A DNA stretch of 64,000 bases. Origin: Nocardioides albertanoniae. Lineage in GTDB: Bacteria > Actinomycetota > Actinomycetes > Propionibacteriales > Nocardioidaceae. Within the stretch, counting starts at the first letter, position 1. The number at the start of each line of letters is the position of its first letter. Location: NCBI RefSeq assembly GCF_006716315.1, contig NZ_VFOV01000001.1, positions 2,186,501-2,250,500 on the forward strand. Reading direction: 5' to 3'. A program made the position numbers and the translations under genes. The notes beneath the pieces are model-generated. The model saw only the letters and a list, made by a program, of their open reading frames with translations. It was not told where the DNA came from and ran no database searches. Below are positions 23,563 to 31,803 of this stretch, piece by piece.

Positions 23563-24927
23563 ATGAGTATCCTCCAAGGCCTACGTGGCGGGAACGCGAA
23601 CGGCATTGCGTCCGGCGACTCGCGTGACCCGATCGGGTTCGCTGTGGCCGGTCTGCGCAAGCTCTCGCAGAGCCCGGCGCTCGACCGGCTCGGTGTCCGC
23701 AAGCAGACCGAGCAGGCTGTCTTCACCGTGACCCGCACCGGGTTCAAGACGATGGCGGCCTCCAGCCGAGCGTTCAAGAAGAAGGGCAAGCGGGGCGCTC
23801 CGGGCGTACGCGTGCCCGACGCCATCCCGAAGGGCGTCTTCGACCTGACCCCGACCGAGGACGAGCAGATGCTCGTCGACGTCGTCACCGAGTTCGCCGC
23901 CGAGGCCGTACGCCCCGCAGCGGCCGAGGCCGACGAGGCCTGCGCCGCGCCCGACGACCTGCTCAAGTCGAGCCTGGAGATCGGGCTGCCGATCCTGGGT
24001 GTCCCCGAGGAGCTCGGCGGCATCTCCGAGACCCGCTCCGCGGTGGCCGGCACGCTGGTCGCCGAGGCGCTCGCCAACGGCGACCTCGGTCTGGCCGTCG
24101 CCGCGCTCGCGCCCGGCTCGGTCGCGACCGCGCTCGGCCTGTGGGGCACCGACGAGCAGCAGCAGAGCTACCTGCCCGCGTTCACCGAGGGGTCTGTGCC
24201 TGCGGCCGCCTTCGCGCTCAACGAGGACAGGGTGCTCTTCGACGTGCTCAGCCCGTCGACCACGGCCACCAAGACCGCCGAGGGTTACACGATCAACGGC
24301 ACCAAGTCGCTGGTCGCCCGTGGCGCCGAGGCCGAGCTGTTCATCGTCGGCGCCACGCTCAACGGCAAGCCGACGCTGTTCCTCGTCGAGTCCTCGACCC
24401 CGGGGCTGAGCATCGAGTCCGAGCCCGCGATGGGCGTGCGCGCGGCCTCGCTGACCAAGCTGTCGCTCAACGACGTGAAGGTCCCCGCAGAGGCTGTCCT
24501 CGGCGAGACCGACGGGTCGACCTACACCGAGGCCGTACGCCTCTCCCGCCTCGCCTGGTGCGCGCTCTCGATCGGCGTCGGCCAGGCCGTCCTCGACTAC
24601 GTGACGCCCTACGTCAAGGAGCGCGAGGCGTTCGGCGAGCCGGTCGCCCACCGCCAGTCGGTGGCGTTCATGGTCGCCAACATCGCGATCGAGCTGCAGG
24701 CGATGCGCCTGGTGACCTATAAGGCCGCCAGCCGGGTGGCCCAGGGCATCGACGCGACCCGCGAGATCGCGCTCGCCCGCAAGCTGTGTGCTGACAAGGG
24801 CATGCAGATCGGCCTCGACGGCGTGCAGCTGCTCGGTGGCCACGGCTTCGTCAAGGAGCACCCGGTCGAGCGGTGGTACCGCGACCTGCGTGCGATCGGG
24901 ATCATGGAAGGCACGGTGCTGGTCTGA
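23563..24927 (+). CDS. Acyl-CoA dehydrogenase (FadE24-like)
   Basis: A 454-residue acyl-CoA dehydrogenase with a basic N-terminal extension of about 85 residues before the three-domain core. The FAD-binding middle domain and a C-terminal helical domain (VQLLGGHGFVKEHPVERWYRD) are recognisable. It resembles FadE24 of mycobacteria, whose gene is likewise followed by a second, FadE23-like gene. Such adjacent pairs often make heteromeric enzymes. The TGA overlaps the next ATG. There is no clear ribosome binding site and the operator is almost at the start codon, so the transcript may be nearly leaderless. Confidence 0.85.
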   Translation: MSILQGLRGGNANGIASGDSRDPIGFAVAGLRKLSQSPALDRLGVRKQTEQAVFTVTRTGFKTMAASSRAFKKKGKRGAPGVRVPDAIPKGVFDLTPTEDEQMLVDVVTEFAAEAVRPAAAEADEACAAPDDLLKSSLEIGLPILGVPEELGGISETRSAVAGTLVAEALANGDLGLAVAALAPGSVATALGLWGTDEQQQSYLPAFTEGSVPAAAFALNEDRVLFDVLSPSTTATKTAEGYTINGTKSLVARGAEAELFIVGATLNGKPTLFLVESSTPGLSIESEPAMGVRAASLTKLSLNDVKVPAEAVLGETDGSTYTEAVRLSRLAWCALSIGVGQAVLDYVTPYVKEREAFGEPVAHRQSVAFMVANIAIELQAMRLVTYKAASRVAQGIDATREIALARKLCADKGMQIGLDGVQLLGGHGFVKEHPVERWYRDLRAIGIMEGTVLV

Positions 24928-26141
24928 TGGCCATCAATCTGGAAGACCCGAAGAAGCTCAAGCCGCTGCGCGAGCAGATCCACCAGGTCGCGATGAACAT
25001 GCTTCGTCCGATCTCGCGCAAGTACGACAAGGCCGAGCACGAATACCCGACCGAGCTCGACATGCTCGCGGCGATGGCCGACGGCCTCGCCGAGTCCGGC
25101 CAGGGTGAGGGCGCGGGCGCCACCGGCGTACGCCGCGACTCCAAGCCCGACGACGGCAAGGTCAAGAACGGCGCCAACATGTCGTCGGTCATCTCCGTCT
25201 CGGAGATGTGCTGGGGCGATGTCGGGCTCACGCTCGCCATGCCGCGCCAGGGCCTGGGCAACTCCGCGATCGCGTCGGTCGCCAACGACGAGCAGCACGA
25301 GCGCTTCGACGGCATCTGGGCCTCGATGGCGATCACCGAGCCGGGCACCGGCTCCGACTCGGCCAACATCAAGACCACCGCCACGCTCGACGGCGACCAC
25401 TACGTGCTCAACGGCGAGAAGATCTTCGTCACCTCCGGTGACCGGTCCGACGCGGTCGTGGTGTGGGCGACGCTCGACAAGGAGCTCGGCAAGGCGGCGA
25501 TCAAGTCGTTCGTCGTCGAGAAGGGCACGCCCGGCATGAAGGTCGAGCGTCTCGAGCACAAGCTCGGGATCAAGGCCTCCGACACCGCCACGATCACCTT
25601 CACCGACTGCCGGGTGCCTGCCGAGAACCTCCTCGGCAGCCCGGAGGTCAACGTGAAGGAGGGCTTCGCCGGCGCGATGGCCACCTTCGACAACACCCGT
25701 CCGCTGGTGGCCTCGATGGCGGTCGGCTGTGCCCGCGCCGCGCTCGACTACACCCGCGACCTGCTCGAGAAGGCCGGCGTCACGATCGACTACGACCGTC
25801 CGGCTCACCTGCAGTCGGCGGCCGCGGCGAAGTTCATCCAGCTGGAGTCCGACTACGAGGGGGCCTACCTCCTCATGCTCCAGTCCGCCTGGATGGCCGA
25901 CAACCGCCAGCCCAACTCCAAGGAAGCCTCGATGGCCAAGGCCAAGGCCGGCCGGATGGGCTCCGACGTGACGCTGTCGTGCGTCGAGCTGGCCGGCACC
26001 ATCGGCTACTCCGAGGGCGAGCTGCTCGAGAAGTGGGCGCGTGACTCGAAGATCCTCGACATCTTCGAGGGCACCCAGCAGATCCAGCAGCTGATCGTGG
26101 CACGACGAGTCCTCGGGCTCACCTCCGCACAGCTCAAGTGA
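24927..26141 (+). CDS. Acyl-CoA dehydrogenase (FadE23-like)
   Basis: A 404-residue acyl-CoA dehydrogenase. The segment ITEPGTGSDSANIKTTA is the flavin-contact loop, and the C-terminal FEGTQQIQQLIVARRVLG is the family end, with glutamate of FEGT near the catalytic base position. The ATG at 24927 overlaps the preceding TGA by one base, so it is translationally coupled to the FadE24-like gene. Together they would oxidise an acyl-CoA (chain type unknown) and pass electrons to ETF. Confidence 0.87.
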   Translation: MAINLEDPKKLKPLREQIHQVAMNMLRPISRKYDKAEHEYPTELDMLAAMADGLAESGQGEGAGATGVRRDSKPDDGKVKNGANMSSVISVSEMCWGDVGLTLAMPRQGLGNSAIASVANDEQHERFDGIWASMAITEPGTGSDSANIKTTATLDGDHYVLNGEKIFVTSGDRSDAVVVWATLDKELGKAAIKSFVVEKGTPGMKVERLEHKLGIKASDTATITFTDCRVPAENLLGSPEVNVKEGFAGAMATFDNTRPLVASMAVGCARAALDYTRDLLEKAGVTIDYDRPAHLQSAAAAKFIQLESDYEGAYLLMLQSAWMADNRQPNSKEASMAKAKAGRMGSDVTLSCVELAGTIGYSEGELLEKWARDSKILDIFEGTQQIQQLIVARRVLGLTSAQLK

Positions 26142-26160
26142 TCTCATAGGGTCTGGGGCC

Positions 26161-26700
26161 ATGAGCACGCTCGTGGTGTCTGCGACCAAGGCCGAGGCGG
26201 TCCACGTCCCTTCCGGGCTCCAGGTGATCATCACCGGAGTCGGGAAGGTGGCGGCCGCCTCGGCCGTCTCACGTGCGCTGGCCGCCGACGCGTCGATCGA
26301 CCACGTGGTCAACATCGGCTCCTGCGGTGCCCTGCGCGACGGGCTGCGCGGGATCTTCGAGGTCGGCAAGGTGCTCAACCACGACTTCTCGGCCGACGCC
26401 ATCCGTGCGCTGGGCTATGAGGTGGAGGACGAGCTGGAGTTGGGCGGGTCCGACATCGTCTGCGCCACCGGCGACCTGTTCGTCACCGACACGGTCGTGC
26501 GGGCAGAGCTCGCCGAACGCGCCCACGTGGTCGACATGGAGGCCTACGCCGTCGCCTGGGCCGCCCGCGAGGCGGGGGTGTCGGCACGGATCGTCAAGCA
26601 CGTCTCCGACAACGCCGACGAGACCGCCCTCGACTGGGCCTCCGTCGTCGATGCCTCCGCCCGCGACCTGGCCGACTGGCTGCGTACCAACGTCCTCTGA
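26161..26700 (+). CDS. Nucleoside phosphorylase/nucleosidase superfamily protein
   Basis: A short (179-residue) PNP_UDP_1-fold protein. VIITGVGKVAAASAVSRAL and VVNIGSCGAL are the phosphate/ribose site strands, and VVDMEAYAVAWAA is the conserved purine-nucleoside segment with the catalytic glutamate. It resembles actinobacterial nucleosidases annotated near 5'-methylthioadenosine metabolism. It is smaller than MTA/SAH nucleosidase (about 230 residues), as expected of the compact actinobacterial form. It is unrelated in position to the larger nucleosidase at 9549. Confidence 0.8.
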   Translation: MSTLVVSATKAEAVHVPSGLQVIITGVGKVAAASAVSRALAADASIDHVVNIGSCGALRDGLRGIFEVGKVLNHDFSADAIRALGYEVEDELELGGSDIVCATGDLFVTDTVVRAELAERAHVVDMEAYAVAWAAREAGVSARIVKHVSDNADETALDWASVVDASARDLADWLRTNVL

Positions 26701-26710
26701 CACGGACGGG

Positions 26711-26806
26711 GTCGAGTCGGCTCGTTCTGACATGAACGGGCGTCGAGTCGGCTCGTTAGAACGAGCCGACTCGACGGGGATTTGGTCAGAACGCGCCGAC
26801 TCGGCG
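26711..26806. repeat. Direct-plus-inverted repeat array, GTCGAGTCGGCTCGTT unit
   Basis: Two direct copies of GTCGAGTCGGCTCGTT (26711-26726 and 26742-26757) are followed by a perfect inverted copy (26760-26775) and a diverged inverted copy (26790-26805). The second and third copies form a 16-base hairpin with a 2-base loop. It lies between the convergent nucleosidase and galactokinase genes and may also serve as a terminator. Confidence 0.75.
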
Positions 26807-26815
26807 TGGGTTCGG

Positions 26816-27970
26816 TCAGGCGGGGGACCAGGAGGCGCCGGCGGCGGGGGTGGCGACGAGGTGGCCGGGCGGGTTGTGGCCGGCGGCGGCGAAGGCCTTG
26901 TCGATGGCCGAGGTGACCGACGCGACGGCGTCGGTGGGGACGATCGAGACGATCGAGCCGCCGAAGCCGCCACCGGTCATCCTGGCGCCGTCGGCGCCGG
27001 CGTCGACCGCCGTGGCGACCGCCAGATCGAGCTCGGGCACGGAGATCTCGAAGTCGTCGCGCATCGAGGCGTGGGAGGCGGCGAAGAGGCGGCCGATCTC
27101 GTCGCCGTCGCCGCTGGCGAGCGCGGCCACGGTCGGCTCCACCCGGGCGATCTCGGAGACGATGTGGCGGGCCCGGCGGCGTACGACGTCGTCGGTCAGG
27201 GTCTCCACCTGCTCCAGGTCGGCCTGGCGCAGGGAGCGCAGACCGAGGTCGGCGGCGGCCTGCTCGCACTCGCGGCGACGAGCGGCGTAGCCGCCGTCGG
27301 TCAGCTGGTGCTTGACCCGGGTGTCGGTGACCAGGATCGTGCGTTCGCCCAGGGCCAGGGGCACGTTGCGGTGCTCGCCGGAGTCGAAGTCGATCAGGAG
27401 CGCGCCGCCCTCCTCGGCGAAGACTGCGACCGTCTGGTCCATCCCGCCGGTGGGTGCGTCGGCGACCTCCGACTCGGCACGGATCCCGGCCGCGACGACG
27501 CTGTGCTGAAGCTGCTCGTCGAGGGCTCGGCCGTTCACGCCGAGGGCGGCCATCGCGGTCGCGCACTCGACGGAGGCCGACGAGGACAGCCCCGCGCCGA
27601 GCGGCACCGACGACTCCAGGAACATGTCGAGGCCGCCGACCTCGAGCCCGGACTCACGCATGGTCCACAGCACCCCGGCCACGTACGCCGCCCACCCCTC
27701 GATCTGCGGGCCGAGGTCGTCGACGTGGCCGGTGAACGCCTGCGGCTCCTGCGCCGAGGCGATCCGGATGACGCCGTCGGTGCGCGGTGCGGCCGCGGCG
27801 TAGGTGGCGTGGGGGAGTGCCACCGGCAGCACCAGCCCGGCGTTGTAGTCGGTGTGCTCGCCGATCAGGTTGACCCGGCCGGGCGCCCTCCCGACGACCG
27901 TCGCCTGGGTGCCGAAGCTGGTGCGCAGGCCCTCGGTCGCGCGGGTGGTGAGATCGGTCGGTTCGAGCAT
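26816..27970 (-). CDS. galK: Galactokinase
   Basis: A 384-residue GHMP kinase. The galactokinase signature GRVNLIGEHTDYNAG is near residue 28, the ATP-binding GHMP motif is LGAGLSSSASVE and the C-terminal motif is MTGGGFGGSIV. It phosphorylates galactose at C1 for the Leloir pathway. GalT and GalE genes are not in the window. It ends at the GTCGAGTCGG repeat array. Confidence 0.94.
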   Translation of the reverse strand: MLEPTDLTTRATEGLRTSFGTQATVVGRAPGRVNLIGEHTDYNAGLVLPVALPHATYAAAAPRTDGVIRIASAQEPQAFTGHVDDLGPQIEGWAAYVAGVLWTMRESGLEVGGLDMFLESSVPLGAGLSSSASVECATAMAALGVNGRALDEQLQHSVVAAGIRAESEVADAPTGGMDQTVAVFAEEGGALLIDFDSGEHRNVPLALGERTILVTDTRVKHQLTDGGYAARRRECEQAAADLGLRSLRQADLEQVETLTDDVVRRRARHIVSEIARVEPTVAALASGDGDEIGRLFAASHASMRDDFEISVPELDLAVATAVDAGADGARMTGGGFGGSIVSIVPTDAVASVTSAIDKAFAAAGHNPPGHLVATPAAGASWSPA

Positions 27971-28015
27971 GGTGCAGAGTCTGCCGGGTGCGCGCGGCGG
28001 GGCGGGACCCGGGTC

Positions 28016-28846
28016 TCAGTAGACAGCGATCACCCGGACGGTCGCGGTCTTCGCTCTGGTGTCGAGGCTGCGAAGCACACCCACCACGATCACGTTCTCG
28101 CGGTGCTCCAGCTCGTCGAAGTCCTCCTGCTTCCCGCGGCTGCCGACGTGCATGGTGACGGTGAGGCCATGGCTCGTCTGCTTCAGCGTCCCGGTGTTGT
28201 CGGGGTGGTCGTCGGCCGGGGCCGGCACGGCGAGCACCGCCTGGCGCAGGTCGGGGCCGGCGACGTTGAACTGGAGGAACTGGTCGTCGGTGTCGGTCCG
28301 GGCGACGAGCCCGGCGACGTGTTCGAGGTCGGCATCGGACCCGTGCATCAGCCGCCGTGCCTGCAGCGCAGCGAGCACGTCACCGACCAGGGTCTCCCTG
28401 GTGGGCTGGGCCTCCTCGGTGTATTTCTTGGCGATCTCGCGGGCTCGCCTCGTCACCGCCGTGACCGGAGGCACGTCGATGCCCGCCTCGACGCCGCCCG
28501 ACGAGGTCCTGACGATCTCGCGCAGGTGCGAGCCGACCTTGCCGCTGATGAGCTGGGCGTGGAGCATCGCGATCCGGGTCTCGGAGAGGAAGTAGTAGGT
28601 GTGGATCGGCCGGCCCTCCGGACCGCGGGGCGGCGCCGGCGCGGGGTCGGGGCCGGGCCGGGAAGCCCGGGCCCCGAGGGCGGTCCCGGTGCCCAGCGCG
28701 AGCGCGCCGAGCGCACCGGCCGCCCAGCCCCATCCGCCGGTGGCGACGGCCGCGCCGGCCAACGGGAGAGCGGCGACGGCGCCGGCGGTGGTCCAGCCGG
28801 AGCTGATGAGCGTGGCGAGGCGTGAGTCGGGCTTACTGGTAGTCAC
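28016..28846 (-). CDS. Hypothetical membrane protein, possible DUF7019/SAVMC3-like domain
   Basis: A 276-residue protein. Two hydrophobic segments near the N-terminus (about residues 12-55) are followed by a soluble domain opening IHTYYFLSETRIAMLHAQL, which resembles Streptomyces proteins of the SAVMC3_10250 (DUF7019) type. This likeness is from memory and is not verified. The GTG at 28846 was chosen because AGGAGAT precedes it; it overlaps the end of the VWA gene by 14 bases, so the two genes form a coupled pair. Role unknown. Confidence 0.65.
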   Translation of the reverse strand: MTTSKPDSRLATLISSGWTTAGAVAALPLAGAAVATGGWGWAAGALGALALGTGTALGARASRPGPDPAPAPPRGPEGRPIHTYYFLSETRIAMLHAQLISGKVGSHLREIVRTSSGGVEAGIDVPPVTAVTRRAREIAKKYTEEAQPTRETLVGDVLAALQARRLMHGSDADLEHVAGLVARTDTDDQFLQFNVAGPDLRQAVLAVPAPADDHPDNTGTLKQTSHGLTVTMHVGSRGKQEDFDELEHRENVIVVGVLRSLDTRAKTATVRVIAVY

Positions 28847-30515
28847 GGATCTCCTGAAAGATCTTGCGCAGGTCGGCGGCATCCTTGGCGACGACCTCGC
28901 GGCCTCCGGTGTGCTCGGCGAAGCTCACCAGCTGTTCGATGCTCTGGTCGTCCGACGTGGCGGCGTCGCCGACCCGTACGACGTAGAGCGGCACCCCGAG
29001 GTCGCGATAGGCCGACTCGTACTTCTTGCTGAGCTGGGCGTGGGACTGGCCACCGTTCTGCTCGCCGTCGGTCATCAGCACGATCGAGGTGGTGGCTCCT
29101 TCCTCGGGGGCAGCCTTGATGTCGGCGTAGGCGGCGTCGATGGCGTCGTAGTAGGCGGTGGCGCCATCGCCGGCCAGGTCGCCCACGCGGTCGATGAGAC
29201 CGCGGAGCGCGTCGTCGGTGTCCGGCTGGTCCTCGACCACCACCGAGCCGAGCCGCTTCACCCGGTCGGCATAGGTGTAGACGGCGAGCCGTTCGCCCTT
29301 GCGGAAGCGCTTGAACTGCCCGCTGATCGAGGCGTCGTCGCCAGCCAGCCCCTCGAAGGCCCGCCGCAGCTGGTTCATCTTGATCGCGTCCATCGAGGCC
29401 GAGGTGTCGAGCAGATAGGTCGTGCGGGTCTTGGGGGAGAACTCGTCGAAGTAGGTGAAGATCAGCTCGTCGATGGTGCCGAGATCGTCGGGCAGCGGGA
29501 GCGTCTTGACGTCGTTGTCGGGTACGCCGGGCGAAGCCGTCACGCTCGTGCGCCCCGGCCGGCGTCCGCTCGTCTCGCTCAGCTCCCGCTGCACCTCAGC
29601 CGTACGCAGCCACGCGACCGCCGTCTCGTAGGCCTGCTGCTTCTCGGCGTCGATGAGCGTGAGCGGGTAGGTGGCCTCGGCGGCGCCGTCGCTGGGATAG
29701 ACGATGTCGAGGTCGTCGACCTGCTCGGACAGCGTGAGCAGCTCCGACTCGTAGTTGAAGATCGCGTCGTAGGCCGTCGGGTTCTCGCGGAACTTGTCCG
29801 AGAGCCACCCCGAGCTGGCGGCGCGGCCGAGCTGGCCGCTGAAGAGCTGGCGCACGTCGGCCTGCACCTGGCCGACGTCCTCGCTCTGCAGCGGCGGCTC
29901 GGTGTCGAAAGCGGTCGCGACGCCGGCCAGCGTGGACAGCCCGGAGTTGGAGGAGGCGGGGCTGGTCATCAAGAAGCCGAGCTCGCCGTCGCCGGCGCTG
30001 CGGGCGATCTCCTTCCACGAGACCGGGGTCTCTTCGCTCCAGCCCAGGCGGGTGGCGACGTCGTGGCGTACGCCCAGCGCGACCGGTGAGCGCATGATCG
30101 GCGCGGACGAGGTCAGGTCGTCGGTGCCCTTGGCCGCCAGCGCCAGGCGCAGGTAGTCGTCGGAGGCGAACCAGGCGGCGTCGAAACGCTCCGGGTCGGC
30201 GACGATCGCGTCGGCCGCCTCGAGAGTGCCGATGAACGTCGGCTCGAGCCTCACGTTCGTCTCGGCCTGGAGCTCGTCGACCAGCTCGCTGGGCTCGCAG
30301 CTGACCGGGGTGGCGGTCGACTCCTCGGCCTTGCTCGTGCCACCGGCGCAGAGCACGTCGTCGAGCTCGGAGCCGACGGCGATCTTCAGCGTGACCGGAT
30401 CGGAGAGCCGCTCCGGCGCGTCACCACCGGGCAGGACCCTGTCGGCGAGGAACCACGCGAGCAGGACCACGCTCAGACAGGTCGCCACGATCGTCGTCCA
30501 GCCCTTGGAGTCCAC
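28833..30515 (-). CDS. Membrane-anchored binding-protein/von Willebrand A fusion
   Basis: A 560-residue protein with an N-terminal signal anchor (residues 7-27), an extracellular solute-binding-like half (about 40-350; LKIAVGSELDDVL, FDAAWFASDDYL) and a C-terminal VWA domain (about 365-555). The VWA metal site is complete enough to bind a cation: DTSASM and the later TDGEQ. The protein should sit outside the membrane and bind partner proteins or a ligand. The start is GTG at 30515. It is the first gene of a two-gene operon. Confidence 0.8.
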   Translation of the reverse strand: MDSKGWTTIVATCLSVVLLAWFLADRVLPGGDAPERLSDPVTLKIAVGSELDDVLCAGGTSKAEESTATPVSCEPSELVDELQAETNVRLEPTFIGTLEAADAIVADPERFDAAWFASDDYLRLALAAKGTDDLTSSAPIMRSPVALGVRHDVATRLGWSEETPVSWKEIARSAGDGELGFLMTSPASSNSGLSTLAGVATAFDTEPPLQSEDVGQVQADVRQLFSGQLGRAASSGWLSDKFRENPTAYDAIFNYESELLTLSEQVDDLDIVYPSDGAAEATYPLTLIDAEKQQAYETAVAWLRTAEVQRELSETSGRRPGRTSVTASPGVPDNDVKTLPLPDDLGTIDELIFTYFDEFSPKTRTTYLLDTSASMDAIKMNQLRRAFEGLAGDDASISGQFKRFRKGERLAVYTYADRVKRLGSVVVEDQPDTDDALRGLIDRVGDLAGDGATAYYDAIDAAYADIKAAPEEGATTSIVLMTDGEQNGGQSHAQLSKKYESAYRDLGVPLYVVRVGDAATSDDQSIEQLVSFAEHTGGREVVAKDAADLRKIFQEIRDYQ

Positions 30516-30638
30516 CCGCGAAACGCCTGCCTCATGTCGTGATCGGGCAGAGTCTAGGGACGAGCGCAGACGGCGGCGTGGGGACTGAGCCCCTCCGGAC
30601 CCAGATGTCGCCAGGCGTTCACCTGGGGTTGGCCGGGC

Positions 30639-31214
30639 TCAGCCTCGCGACGAGTTGCGTGAGCGGCCACGGACGATGCCGATGAAGGTCTGCACCCGCT
30701 CGTCGTCGTTGTCGAGCAGCCAGGCGAGGCCCACCGTGGTGGGCTCGGCGCCGACCAGCGGCCGGAAGACGACGTCCTTGCGGTGGTGGAGCCGGGCGAT
30801 CGACATCGGCACGATCGCGACCCCGGTGCCTGCGGCGACCGTCTCGACGGCTTCCTTCTCGCTCATCGGCGGCCACGACAGCTGCTCGACGCCCGGAGTC
30901 CAGCCGCCGCGCTCGGGGATGACCAGCTGCTCCTCGGCCAGGTCGTCGAAGGTGACCTCCTCGAGCAGGGAGAGGAGATGCTCGTGGCCCATCACCACGA
31001 CCGGCTGCTCCTCGTAGAGGGGGATGCAGTGCAGTCCGTCGCGGTCGATCGGGAGGCGCACGAGCGCCATGTCGAGCTCGCCGGCACGCAGCCCACGCTC
31101 CTGCTCGTGCTCGGTGAGCGGGATCATCTCGAGCCGTTCGCGGCTGCGCTCGCGCCAGATCCTGGCCCACTTGTCGGGCGTGGCCCCGGTGACGAAGCCG
31201 ACGGTGAAGGTCAT
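30639..31214 (-). CDS. LysR substrate-binding domain protein lacking a helix-turn-helix
   Basis: A 191-residue protein consisting of a LysR effector domain alone. It starts MTFTVGFVTGATPDKWARI, at the point where LysR proteins leave the linker helix, and continues with LDMALVRLPID and GTGVAIVPMSIARL. The DNA-binding half is missing and nothing upstream encodes it, so it is either a free ligand-binding protein or an ancient truncation. It is divergent from the guanidine exporter gene. Confidence 0.8.
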   Translation of the reverse strand: MTFTVGFVTGATPDKWARIWRERSRERLEMIPLTEHEQERGLRAGELDMALVRLPIDRDGLHCIPLYEEQPVVVMGHEHLLSLLEEVTFDDLAEEQLVIPERGGWTPGVEQLSWPPMSEKEAVETVAAGTGVAIVPMSIARLHHRKDVVFRPLVGAEPTTVGLAWLLDNDDERVQTFIGIVRGRSRNSSRG

Positions 31215-31275
31215 GGCGCCATGGTCTCAGGTCGAGGTGGCCGACCGGCCCATCGGCGCGGTCGTCGCCAAGTTT

Positions 31276-31289
31276 CTATCGTGTGACAG
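31276..31289. promoter_or_regulatory. TetR-type operator copy in the gdx promoter region
   Basis: CTATCGTGTGACAG here matches CTATCGTACGACAG in front of the TetR gene (31774-31787) in 12 of 14 positions. It lies 38 bases before the riboswitch core, at promoter distance, so the nearby TetR protein may also repress the exporter. Confidence 0.55.
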
Positions 31290-31324
31290 TTTTGCTAGCG
31301 TTGACGGAGTCAGCCGAGACCGGC

Positions 31325-31368
31325 TGCCGGACGAGGGAGCCGTACCCGGAAGCGCGACAAGACGGCCG
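31325..31368 (+). promoter_or_regulatory. Guanidine-III riboswitch
   Basis: The segment CCGGACGAGG (31327-31336), then GCCGTACCCGG (31339-31349), then GACAAGACGGC (31356-31366) matches the known guanidine-III (ykkC-III) aptamer nearly base for base. The pseudoknot pairs GCCGT (31339-31343) with ACGGC (31362-31366), and CCGG (31327-31330) with CCGG (31346-31349). It stands 14 bases before the ATG of a Gdx/SugE exporter, the usual target, with the GGAG ribosome binding site directly behind it, so it likely controls translation in response to guanidinium. Confidence 0.93.
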
Positions 31369-31381
31369 TCTGGAGTTGGTC

Positions 31382-31696
31382 ATGCCTTGGTTGTTTCTCA
31401 TCGGATCCGGCGTCCTCGAGGCGGTCTGGGCCCTTGCCCTCGGGCGCACCGAGGGTTTCTCGCGACTCGTCCCGTCGGTCGTCTTCGGTGTCGCGCTGGT
31501 CGGCAGCCTGATGGGGCTCGGGATCGCGATGCGCACGCTGCCGGTCGGCACGGCGTACGCCGTCTGGGTGGGGATCGGCGCCGCCCTCACCGTCGGCTAC
31601 TCGATGGTGTCGGGAGCCGAGTCGGTCAGCCTCTTGCGGGTGCTGCTCATCGTGGGGCTGGTGGGTTGTGTCATCGGTCTGAAGGTCACGCACTGA
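31382..31696 (+). CDS. gdx: Guanidinium exporter of the SMR family (Gdx/SugE)
   Basis: A 104-residue four-helix small multidrug resistance protein. The first helix holds LIGSGVLEAVWALALGRTEG with the essential glutamate of the family, and the second helix begins LVPSVV; the Gdx-type LPVGTAYAVWVGIGA follows. These fit guanidinium exporters rather than EmrE-type drug pumps. The ATG at 31382 follows GGAG and a guanidine-III riboswitch. The frame is open to 31283 but the upstream part is the riboswitch. It works as a dual-topology dimer in the membrane. Confidence 0.93.
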   Translation: MPWLFLIGSGVLEAVWALALGRTEGFSRLVPSVVFGVALVGSLMGLGIAMRTLPVGTAYAVWVGIGAALTVGYSMVSGAESVSLLRVLLIVGLVGCVIGLKVTH

Positions 31697-31773
31697 CCAG
31701 TTTGTGGCCGGACACGGCCGATCTGGCTTGACTCTTTCGATGCGAGTGCGAAACTTGCTCTCTCCCTAGTTAT

Positions 31774-31787
31774 CTATCGTACGACAG
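31774..31787. promoter_or_regulatory. TetR autoregulatory operator
   Basis: CTATCGTACGACAG contains the palindrome TCGTACGA, 17 bases before the GTG start at 31804. A near-identical copy occurs in front of gdx, so the site is probably bound by the TetR protein encoded here. Confidence 0.55.
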
Positions 31788-31803
31788 AAAAGGCGATGCC
31801 ACG

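Noticed and set aside
26161..26700. Second nucleosidase as part of a defence system
   Set aside because: It is a compact single-domain enzyme between acyl-CoA dehydrogenase and galactokinase genes, with no motif tail, sensor or membrane partner.
26273..28825. 850-codon plus-strand frame across galK and its neighbour
   Set aside because: It is antisense to galactokinase and to the hypothetical membrane protein, with the composition expected of GC-rich shadow frames.
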